Assembly (NCBI GenBank): GCA_025349905.2
Contig: MU624615.1
Location: 1,975 to 40,452, forward strand
Reading direction: 5' to 3'
DNA from: Blastocladiella britannica
Taxonomy: Eukaryota > Blastocladiomycota > Blastocladiomycetes > Blastocladiales > Blastocladiaceae
DNA length: 38,478 nucleotides
Under the pieces are notes generated by a model. The model was given only the letters and a program-made list of their open reading frames with translations. It did not search any database and was not told where the DNA came from. Positions 29,962 to 38,478 of this stretch are shown here, in pieces; the stretch's first letter is position 1; each line of letters opens with the position of its first letter. The translations under genes were made by a program, and so were the position numbers.

Positions 29962-31232
29962 ATGCAACATCCACCATCTCCAGCATCAAGCTCTCGGCAG
30001 CAGCTGCCCGCGCGCGACGCGCACCTGATTGCCACCTCGCTCTCGATCCTCTACATTGCCGGCTACTACCTCTCCCATCAGCCATGGCGCCGCGCCGCCG
30101 ACCGCACCGATCCCTCCGCCACAGTCAAGTTGCGCCTCATCACCATCGTCGCCACGTGCGTGCTGGCTGCCGCCGTCCTGCACTTTGCCGTGTACCTGCG
30201 CCTTGTCGCGTCACCTTCGGTTTGTCTTTATTGCTTAATGACTGGAGTGAATTTGCAACTGATAACCGATAAAAAAAATAGCTGATCGAGTTCCTGGCGC
30301 TCCTTGGCATTCGCTGGGATGGTCTCTTGACCGCGCTGGTAGCGCCCGTGGGCCTGATCGCGCTTTTGTTTGCTGGCCCGCTCTTCCACATGTACCTTGA
30401 TCGCGAGCTCTTTTTCCAGGACGAGATTGCATGGGATCTATTCGTGACGCGCCTGGGCACTGCTCAAGGACAACGGCACTACCTCTTGGTATTGTTTTCA
30501 AGAATTTTTGATGTCATTCGGTTCACTGACTCGCGCGAGTATGATACAGGGTCCCGTGTGCGAGGAATTCATCTTTCGCGCATGTATCATCATGCCCTAC
30601 TACTATGCGCGAGCGACCTGGACACAGATGGTGCTGCTGACGCCATTGTACTTTGGAGCAGGTGCGTTTTGCTGTCGTACGTCTACAGTTTTGGACTCAC
30701 CCGAAAATGGTGGATCAGCACATTTGCACAATATCTACGACATTTACTCTCGATCGGGTCGGAATCTTGATGCCTTGAAGCGTGCCGTCATTTCATCCCG
30801 TTCGTTTTATCGTCTTTTAAGTCGATAAGGCAACTGATTGTACCCTGAAAAAATAGTCTTTCAGCTCACGTACACGACCCTTTTTGGATGGATCGCGGCA
30901 TTCTTGTATATTCGCACTGGTACGTGCCACGAAATTGCTCCCTCTAAATTGACGTAACTCACCCAGATATACAAAAGGTCATATTGTCTCGGTCATGCTC
31001 GTCCACTCGTTTTGCAATATCATGGGTGTCCCTAATATCGCCGACATCCACCTGACGCGGCACCCGCGCAGTACGTCCCTTCCTTTTTTTATTCGCTCTC
31101 GGATCATAATCTGACGAGATACCGACAGCGGTATGGGGTATCTACGTGATCGGAGTTGTGCTGTTCTTCATGCTGGCGTTCCCGTTAACAACGCCGAGTC
31201 TCTATGCAAACACGATCTTTGTTGCTGAGTGA
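29962..31232 (+). CDS. RCE1: Rce1, CAAX prenyl endopeptidase (ABI family)
   Basis: Seven exons: 29962-30219, 30282-30488, 30550-30661, 30719-30799, 30857-30919, 30978-31070 and 31129-31232; 305 residues. It is a multi-pass ER membrane protease with hydrophobic segments throughout. The active-site motifs are all present: EEFIFR (E160, E161, R165), FxxxH (FGAAHLH, H194) and HSFCN (H250, N254). TYTTLFGWIAAFLYIRTG is the family's highly conserved stretch. Rce1 removes the last three residues of prenylated CAAX proteins such as Ras and Rho1. The exon 4/5 junction was placed at TAG (30856) because it gives the family motif LFQLTYTTLFGW; the next CAG, eight bases later, would break the frame. It is divergent from DENR. 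Confidence 0.92.
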
Positions 31233-31427
31233 ATGAATGAATCAGATTATCCGTGTACATACCTGGGAATGGGAATGTCAGAGAATTGCGCCACATCGTC
31301 ACGTACTTGCGAAAAAGGATTTACAAGGTCTCTTTCACAAATCCCCCAAGCAAGTGTGCGAGCGCTTGTAGCGCTTTGGCTCTCCAACCCGATATCCAAG
31401 AACCGATAATAATAAAAGAACGGGGCA

Positions 31428-34400
31428 ATGCCGGCAACCTCGCCACTCACGCCGTCATCCCGCCCCGATGTCCCTTCCACGACCACCACCAGCCTGGCCG
31501 CCAATGCCCGACTGGCGCCAAGCACGCGCGGAGGGACGCGTGTTCCCGCCGTTGTATACGATTCCTTGAGCAGCGATTCGTCCTCGTCCTCGTTTGCGTC
31601 CTCGACGAGCACTAGTGACGATAACGATGGAGATGCGGACGACACCGATGACCTGGGATCGAGCAGCGACGACATCAGTGCCAAGCCGGGGAGCTTGTGG
31701 ATGCGGCCCGGTGGATCCACGTCATCGTCCATGCGCAGCGCGTCGTCGTCCTCGGCGAATTCGAGCGACAGCGATGACGATATTGAGATGGGCGGCGTCG
31801 GCGGCGGCGGTGGTGGTGCCGACACGGCCAAGGAAGAAACGGGCGACAGCTCGGATTCCGACGCGTCGTCCTTGGCGGCCGACCCGTACGACACATCCTC
31901 TTATTTTTCACAGCGCGCCCTCATTCTTTTATGAAATATTGCCAGGAATGAGCCACCAGACGAGCCGCTGCCCGGGACATTTTGGCGGCACTCTGGCGAT
32001 TCCTCGTCGTCGAGCCAGTCCTCATCCAATTCCTCGTCCAATTCCTCGCCGCCGCCTACCCCGCCGCCGCGGACAGCGACAAACGCGCGTCCGACTGCGC
32101 GTACTTCGCCATGGGCGAGTCTGTTTGGCCGCTTGGCACCCCCGCCTGCGCCCGAGCCACAGCCGCGCGCGAATAGTACCCGTACGCGAACGCGCGCCCG
32201 CACCCGATCACGCGAGACCCCGTCTTCGTCCTCACCGATCCCAATCCCGACCGCTGCTGCGACAAGTGGTGCTACTGCCAACGGACGATCGCGGAAACAA
32301 GCGGCGGCATCCAATCAGGGAAGGACGCTTAGCACCAGTCCAGCCGACTCGATAGGGGATGCGGCAAGTCCCGGTGTGATTGCGGTTCTACGCAGTACGT
32401 TTTCACCATTTTCTCAGTCCAGTCCCATCCGTCCCTTTCCTCCTCCACCTCCACGACTGACGAAATCTTATAGATCCCATGATGGCCGATGCGCGCGACC
32501 AGGCGCGACTTTTGCTCGTCTCACTCTTGGAAAACTTTTGCCAGCTGTACAATCCCTCGGACAATCAGCTCCTGTTCCAGATTCTCTGTGAAAAGCTCAG
32601 TTTGATGGTACATCCCTCTACTGAGCATCATGATTGAAGGTGATCCTGAACATACACACTTTTGGCAGGGAATTATCCGCGAAGAAGACTTTGACGAGCA
32701 TTTTTCGGCCGTGCGCGGCGTCTACAAGCTTGCCTTCAAGGAGCTCGTGACCCAGGCGCTCGTTGCAGTGCGAACTGCCCGCGACTCGGCGCAACAACGC
32801 ATTTCGCCCCAATCGTCTCTGCTGCTCGAGTACCTTCCCGACGGCGCCAGCGGCAATGGCGGCGGAGCAGATGAAGACGCAACGGTCGAGAGCGACGAGG
32901 ACGTGGACGATGTTCGGTCGAGTTCCGAGTCGTCGGGACCCATGGCATTCTTGCTCGACAACGCATCCACGCCGCGGAACGCAACCCCTGCTCCACTTCT
33001 CAGTGGCTCGCTCGCCGTCACTTCCGTCATGGCACCTGTACCATCCACATCCCCGCAGAGTAGTTCTATCACTGCCACCCGCGGTGTGACCCCGGAAACT
33101 ATCGTGGACTTGTTGGATCTCCATACGTCGCGCTACGCGACCGATTTTACCGAGATTCGCCGGCTGGGCCGCGGCGGGTTTGGATCTGTCTTTCACGTCC
33201 GCAACAAGTTGGATGGGCGCGAGTATGCCGTCAAAAAGGTGACGCTGTCGGATCCAAAGGACTTGCACCGGGTACGCTGATCTTCTTTATTTATTTGTAT
33301 GATCCGACTGTATCTCATAAAGATATCACAGGTATTGCGCGAAGTCAAGGTCCTCGCACGCATGGACCATCCCAACATTGTGCGCTATCACAGCGCTTGG
33401 CTCGAGTACGAGGACCGGCGCTTACCGGGCACGCGTCCCGGCGCGGGACCGTCGTCATCGTCGTCAATGCAATCGCAGGATAGCGACGCATCGTTTGGAA
33501 CGGACGGCGCGTCGGCAACCGACGACAGCACCACAGGAGAAGGCGTTGGCGTGACGTTTACGCGCGAAGAGGAGGACTCTTGGGCCAACCGGACGTCCAA
33601 GGGTGCTGCCGCCGATGGGGATTCGGATGCCGCCGATGCGGCAGCATCACGCTCGCGCTCGCGCGAAAAGAAACCAACCCGCCCATCGCCACGCAATGAG
33701 AGATCGCTTCCGCCCGTGAACCCAGCACGGCCCCTGACCCTCAAGATCCAGATGGAGCTGTGCTACTCGTCGCTCCACGACTGGCTAATGCACCGCAACA
33801 CGCTCCGCCATCTCAAGCCCTGGATGCTGATGGCTGAGGCCAATTTCCTGTTTCGCAGCCTGCTGTGCGGCCTCGAGTACGTGCAAGAGCGCGGGACGTC
33901 GCACCGCGACCTGACGCCGCGGAACATGTTCCTGGTGCGTAAAGAGCACCAGATTCAGCACCGCGCGATTCAGCGCCGCAAGAGCGCCGCGTCGTCGTCA
34001 TCGTCTTCTGGGTCATCGTCGCGCAGCCGCAAGATCTCGGGCGAGTCCGTTTTTTCCGACTTGGACGCCGACGAAGCCGCATTGCCCCTGTGTCAGTGGC
34101 TCAATGTTGAGACGCTGGACGACGTCGGGATCAAGATCGGCGACTTTGGGCTCGTCTCGGAGCACGGTCGGCCCGGCGCCTCCTCGTCCAGTTACTCGTC
34201 GCCGAGCATATCGCCGTTGCCACGGACCGGATCGGGGGTTTCTATTGGCTTTGGGCGGTTACCGGAGCCGTCGGTGCTGCTCGGACAGCCCAGCAGAGGG
34301 TCGCCCGTGTCGGCCTCGGACAAGGAGGACGCAGAATCGGTTACCCTTACTGCTGCCACAGCTGCGCCGCTCCCACGAGGTGGAAAGGCGCCGCCGCCAC

Positions 34401-35227
34401 CACCACTGCCGTTGGCAAAGCTGCGACCTGCGGCTGCCGCACGGAGCACGCCGCCTGGAAGTGAAGCTGGGTCCCCGATCAGCCCGCGCTTTCCACCCTA
34501 CCAGAGCCCAGTCAACGGTATGCCTTCACTCAACAGCAACATGTCCACTCCTACGAATAATGGGGTTGTAGCGCCGCCCGTGCCGCTGCGCCCGATCCCT
34601 CGTCTGCCGTCCTTTGCGCCGACCATTGGCATCGGAACTGCGACGTACTCGGCGCCAGAGCAAATTGCGCGGTCGGGCAAGTACGCGTGGCACCGGGTGA
34701 CGTCGGACATGTACTCGCTCGGGGTGGTACTGCTGGAACTGCTGTGTCCGTTTGCGACGGGTATGGAGCGGTTCGTGACGTTGGAGCGGCTGCGGGCCAT
34801 CCACGACTGCGACCGCCGGCTCCCACCCGACCTGATCACCACGTTCCCCGGACACGCGGCCATGATCTTGTGGTTGACGGCCGAGGACCCGACGCAGCGG
34901 CCATCGCCGGGGGAGATGCTGACTGTGTTCCCTCCACCGGTCCCGGACGCACTCGTCAAGCATGCGCCGTCCGACTTGCAAAAGACGCCGCTGTATGAGG
35001 AGAGCTACGAGTTTGTGCCGGATCCCGGGTCCCTGCCACCCGAGTCGCCCTTGCCGTTGCCCAAGTTGACCAGCGCCAGTTTGGCTGGTGCTGGCGGTGA
35101 TCGGGAACGTCTGGAGCACTTGGCACGAACCGTGCGTCAACAGCAAGCGATCATCGAGTCCAAGGATCAAGAAATTGCCCTGTTACGGGCAAAGCTGGCG
35201 TCCGTGCTCGGCGGCTCAGTGAATTGA
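31428..35227 (+). CDS. HRI-like (EIF2AK1-type) eIF2alpha kinase with large insertions
   Basis: Five exons: 31428-31885, 31946-32394, 32474-32607, 32669-33271 and 33332-35227; 1179 residues. The first 300 residues are Ser/Asp-rich, then Arg/Thr-rich and disordered. Residues about 305-370 (ARLLLVSLLENFCQLYN, LLFQILCEKLSLMGI, AVRGVYKLAFKELV) match the HRI N-terminal region. The kinase has GRGGFGSV (514-521), K536 in YAVKK, MDHPNIVRYHSAWLE, HRDLTPRN (739-746), DFG (819-821) and GTATYSAPE ending at 991. Insertions lie before LTLKIQMELCYSSLHDWL, after NMFLVRKEH, and in the activation segment, where 167 residues separate DFG from APE. Thr743 replaces the catalytic-loop Lys. A coiled coil (VRQQQAIIESKDQEIALLRA) ends the protein. 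eIF2alpha kinases lower translation initiation under stress. HRI heme binding cannot be judged here. Confidence 0.85.
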
Positions 35228-36307
35228 TGTAAACACCATTTTTTTTCCTTCTCACGCTAAAATGGGATTGGACGACGCAGAGCAAGCAATATAATGATTG
35301 CACATTCGAGATCCACACTGATTTATTCTATTCAACCGCTGTCCGATTCGCTGACGGGTGGTGAGTGCCCCCGCAGGTCCTTTGGGATGCAGGATGGTTC
35401 CCCTCTCTCTCACTTGACCTGAAAAACAAGCGAAAAACGCAACATTGAAAAGGTCGTTTTTTTCCCCTTTTCTTTATTTCTCGGCTCTGCCTCTTCGTTA
35501 TTTGCGGCCTCCCGCACTGCCTCCCTATCAGACTTGACGAGCAGACGCCCGCTTGAAGAAAAGAACGACACTGACCCGACCTGGCGGTCTTGGAGAGCCC
35601 ACGCCTGGTATTGCTTAATCCGGACAACCTGGTGCACATATGGCCTTTTTTTCTCTCTTTTTTCGCTCGCTACTCGGTTTCTACCCTCCTTGCTCCCCAA
35701 TTTCTTGCAGCGAACCTACCGTAACCGGTGCGACCTTACGCCGACTCGTGACGGCCAATCGCACTTGTCCATTAACGATTGTGCGCCCTCACAATAAAAA
35801 AAGCAGACCCAAAAAAAAAACAAGACCAACCGACCAGCACGGCCACTCCCGCCTCTTTTCCCTCTGCATTCTATTTACCTTGTCGTTTTTTTACGTCTTT
35901 ATCCTCCGCGCCACCTCAATTTATCGTTTTCCCTCTGTCTGCGCACAATCCCGCCTTTTTTTTTGTGTTGATTTCCCTTTTTTGAGCCGCGATCGGCATG
36001 ATCCGAACAAGTCAAAACGCAATCTGGGCCGCGCATTTATGCCGCCTGTCGGCACCACCTGCTCCGGTCAATGCTGCAATGGGATCCCACTGCCCTCGAT
36101 CCGCGTTCCAATTCCAAGGAAAATGGTAACTGACTTTATATTGATTTGGACATTCAATAGGAATCCACTTGGCCTTTTTTCTTTCGTGACATTGGCATTA
36201 TCCGTTGGGCATTCCTCATTGTATTGCCACTGATCACGTCCTTGGATCCTTCACGTTTCCACATCCTGCTGATCCCTCCCTGCCCACTGGCTCCTCCAAC
36301 GAACAAA
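35228..36307. other. Intergenic region upstream of the peroxiredoxin gene
   Basis: About 1.08 kb between the kinase stop and the peroxiredoxin ATG. It has many pyrimidine runs on the plus strand, typical of fungal promoter sequence, and a CCAAT box at 35755-35759. A minus-strand open frame at 35410-35700 and plus-strand ones at 35640-36233 show no recognisable motif or family composition. No tRNA-like folds were seen by eye. Confidence 0.55.
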
Positions 36308-37773
36308 ATGGCAACCCGCACCTCCGCCTCTAAGACCAAAAAACTCGTTGCTGCCGCTGCGGTGACTGAGAAGAAGACCGCCGCCGCCGCCTCTGAGAAG
36401 AAGCCCGCGGCGGAGAAGAAGGTGGCTGCCGAGAAGAAGGTCAAGGACGCGCCCGTTGCGGCTGCCACTGGTGCCAAGAAGCGTTCGGCTGCTGCTGCCG
36501 GTGTTTCGACCGACGCGGATGCCGCCGCCGCCGCTGCTCCGGCCAAGAAGCGCAAGACGGCGGCGGCCGCTGCGGCAGCAGTGATTCCGGGCGAGCGCAA
36601 GTCGTCGCGCGTAGCCAAGGCCGTGGAGGAGGCCGCCAAGCCCAAGGTGGCCGCGCCGGCGCCCAAGAAGGCCGCACCCAAGGCCAAGGAGCCCAAGGTT
36701 CCGGTATGTCGCCTTTCTTTTTCGATATTTTTTGCTTTTTTCACTCATATGACTTGATTGATTGCAGGTTTTGAAGGGCAAGACGCGCGGCGAGCAGGCG
36801 TCGCTCGAAAAGAAGAAGAAGAAGGCCTCCAAGGCCAAGAAGCCGGCCAAGCGCGTACGTTTTACTCAATTTTTCTTGCTTTAGTTTTATCTGAGTGAGT
36901 TGTGGTGCATAGATCCTTTCGACCAAGGAGCGCAACGCCATTGTCGCAGAGCTGGCGGCCGCCGACAAGAAGAAGCGCGATGATGAGAACGCCCGCCGCC
37001 AGGCCGGTCGTCTGGAGCGTGCTGCGGCGCGCGGTCTCCCGATCGACGACTCTGATCTTTCGGAGGTCGAGAACGACGACGACTCGGACGATGAGGAGGA
37101 GGAGGCGGAGCACGCCAAGGCGTCAGACAAGGAGGAGGGCGACGAGTCGGCCGATGTCAAGACCCCGACCCCGCGCAGCCCGGCGCTCAAGGCCACGACG
37201 GCAGCGGCGGCGCCACCGGCCAAGGCTGCTAACGGCAAGGCGGCGGGCAAGAAGGCCGCGGCCAAGGCGGCAGCACCGAGTAGCCCTGCCGACAGCGGGA
37301 CCGAGGGCGACGATTCGTCCGAGGTGAAGTCGATTCCGACCGGTCTGTCGCTCAAGGACGACGAGGGCAACGATGTGGATCTGGCATCGCTGGCCGAGTC
37401 CACCGGTGTGGTTCTGTTTGCGTACCCCAAGGCCAACACCCCCGGGTGCACCACCCAGGCATGCAAGTTCCGCGACGAACAAGAAAAGTTTGAGGAGCTC
37501 GGGTACAAGGTGTTTGGCATCTCGTACGACACCCCCAAGGCCCAGGCGTCGTGGAAGGCCAAGTACAACTTGTCGTACTCGCTCCTGTCGGACGACAAGG
37601 CTGGCAAGTCCGGCGCCATCAAGCAGCTGGGCATTGCTAAGGGATCTGGCGCCCTACGGTCGCACTTTGTGTTTGCCAAGGGCGGCGCGCTGCTCTCGGC
37701 CAACCGGAGCGCCAAGCCTGCCAATTCGACCACGGAGGCGCTGGAGGTGGCGACCGCGCACCCCCAAAAGTGA
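36308..37773 (+). CDS. DOT5: Nuclear peroxiredoxin (PrxQ/Bcp, Dot5 type) with a long Lys/Ala-rich N-terminal extension
   Basis: Exons 36308-36703, 36768-36854 and 36913-37773; 447 residues. The C-terminal about 150 residues are a PrxQ-type thiol peroxidase: IPTGLSLKDDEGNDVDL, VVLFAYPKANTPGC, the peroxidatic C340 and resolving C345 (GCTTQAC), FRDEQEKFEELGYKVFGISY, and the Dot5-like GALRSHFVFAKGG. Dot5 of yeast is nuclear and detoxifies peroxides. The first about 290 residues are strongly basic and Ala-rich (repeats of AAxKK, EKK and KAKEPK), with RKSSRVAK, a KKKKKASKAKKPAKR stretch and an acidic block (SDLSEVENDDDSDDEEEE). This resembles histone H1 tails or nucleolar proteins and supplies many nuclear signals. 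Yeast Dot5 has only about 60 residues before the domain. Whether the extension targets chromatin is inference. Confidence 0.85.
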
Positions 37774-38104
37774 TCTCATGCGTGCTGCACTCTTTCCTTT
37801 TTTCTTTCTCCCGAGTCTTGTTTTTGTCTTCTTTTTTTCCTTTTTTTCCTTTTGCTGGCCCAGGATGGTCCTTGGAACGAGTGGGGCGGGAAAGGGATCT
37901 CCCATTCTTTTGTCTTTGTTTTTTCAGTTATATTTATTCATTCATTTTCCATTTTGTCTCTGTCTGACCGTGTCCTGGGGCACTATAGCAGGAGAGTGAG
38001 GGCTCTCTCCTATTAGAGGGAGCAGGCGACTTTGTTGCTTGTTTGCTCTCTTTGAATTCATTTTCAAATCCTGCAATCTAAACACCTTTCATAATATAAC
38101 CACC
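37774..38104 (+). other. Intergenic region between the peroxiredoxin and thioredoxin-like genes
   Basis: This 330 bp is very rich in T and C on the plus strand (37790-37960). A 7-bp hairpin, AGGAGAG at 37990-37996 with CTCTCCT at 38005-38011, lies about 95 bp before the next start codon. It probably combines the 3'-UTR of the peroxiredoxin gene with the promoter of the next gene. Confidence 0.5.
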
Positions 38105-38478
38105 ATGAGCAGCAGCAAAGACGCGTCCATTTCTCCCCGTGACACTGCCCAGGCGTCCCTGACCAATGCCCCGACTTCTTCTGGCGCGTCGATGGCCGCG
38201 GCAGCGGTTCCGGAAGCGCTCAAGGCCGGTCTGCCGTGGCCGCACTTTGTGGATGCACGCGGCGCGTTCGCCACACCGCAGTCGCTGCTGCGCCCGCTCA
38301 CGCTGTACGCGTTCACCGCGTCGTGGTGCCCTGCATCGCGCCCGCTTGGCCCCACGATGCTGGCTCTGCACCAAAAGCACGGCATTGCCGATGTCGACGT
38401 GGTGCATGTGAGCTTGGACTACTCGGTTGCCGAGAACGAGGACTCGAGCTTGATGCCGTTCGTCTCTTCTTTTTTTTT
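38105..38478 (+). CDS. Thioredoxin-like (nucleoredoxin/tryparedoxin-like) protein, 3' partial
   Basis: Starts at an ATG in the context CACCATG and stays open to near the window end. The first 40 residues are Ser/Ala-rich. Then comes LPWPHFVDARGAF, LTLYAFTASWCPASRPLGPT and VDVVHVSLDYSVAENE. The WCPAS element is a thioredoxin-fold redox site in which the second Cys of CxxC is replaced by Ser. The pattern 'V..VSLD....E' after the active site is like nucleoredoxins and tryparedoxins. The first exon probably ends at 38457, followed by a donor GTTCGT at 38458; the rest lies outside the window. The window ends in a T tract. Function beyond the thioredoxin fold is not assigned. Confidence 0.7.
   Translation, partial: MSSSKDASISPRDTAQASLTNAPTSSGASMAAAAVPEALKAGLPWPHFVDARGAFATPQSLLRPLTLYAFTASWCPASRPLGPTMLALHQKHGIADVDVVHVSLDYSVAENEDSSLMPFVSSFF

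Noticed and set aside
30857..30868. CAG at 30864 as the acceptor for RCE1 exon 5
   Set aside because: It breaks the reading frame and loses LFQ of the conserved LFQLTYTTLFGW; the TAG eight bases earlier keeps both.
35410..35700. 96-codon basic open frame on the minus strand
   Set aside because: Lys/Arg-rich composition comes from pyrimidine-rich intergenic DNA read backwards; no motif and no splice context.

Overview
This window is nuclear DNA from a eukaryote with compact, intron-rich genes. I could model about 20 protein genes and roughly 70 introns. Most introns are 50-80 nt with GT..AG ends, donors that are mostly GTACG- or GTATG-like, and CTGAC or CTAAC branch-point motifs. Fungal affinity is suggested by an AreA/Gat1-type GATA factor that has the fungal N-terminal activation motif, and by a Rho1-type GTPase with Cys in the G4 motif. 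A radial spoke head gene (RSPH4/6 type) means the organism builds motile flagella. A class C GPCR and an HRI-type eIF2alpha kinase also fit. The best overall guess is a zoosporic (early-diverging) fungus; the phylum is not determined from this window.

Layout. 1-2159 (+): 3' part of a class C GPCR ending in a PH-like domain. 2192-3581 (-): leucine-rich-repeat protein. 3642-4892 (-): SURF6/Rrp14 ribosome-biogenesis factor. 4893-6012: intergenic, with inverted repeats and a possible decayed coding fragment. 6013-7177 (-): Nse1 of the Smc5/6 complex. 7406-8453 (-): Rho1. 8850-11287 (+): WD40-cyclophilin PPWD1. 12147-15130 (+): GATA factor. 15401-17652 (+): secreted/transmembrane SH3 protein. 17665-18686 (-): coiled-coil protein of unknown function. 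18765-20387 (-): triose-phosphate-translocator-family transporter. 20571-22429 (-): radial spoke head. 22552-25757 (+): Vps41. 25818-26603 (-): ribosomal protein uL15. 26667-27425 (-): unknown protein. 27465-29044 (+): RRM-cyclophilin PPIE. 29051-29910 (-): DENR/Tma22. 29962-31232 (+): CAAX protease Rce1. 31428-35227 (+): HRI-like eIF2alpha kinase. 36308-37773 (+): nuclear peroxiredoxin (Dot5/PrxQ) with a very long basic tail. 38105-end (+): start of a thioredoxin-like protein.

The genes are mostly unrelated housekeeping and signalling functions packed head-to-head and tail-to-tail. Divergent start codons lie as little as 39 and 51 bp apart, and convergent stop codons as little as 6 bp apart. 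Some functional pairs are present: Rho1 ends in a CAAX box and Rce1 is the protease that trims such ends; PPWD1 and PPIE are both spliceosome-associated cyclophilins; SURF6, uL15, DENR and the HRI kinase act in ribosome production or translation control. I see no sign of a gene cluster in the bacterial sense. The most notable features are a strongly folded intron in the uL15 gene, tiny exons and a shared intron position in the two cyclophilins, a kinase with a huge activation-segment insertion, and unusual domain fusions in the GPCR and the peroxiredoxin.
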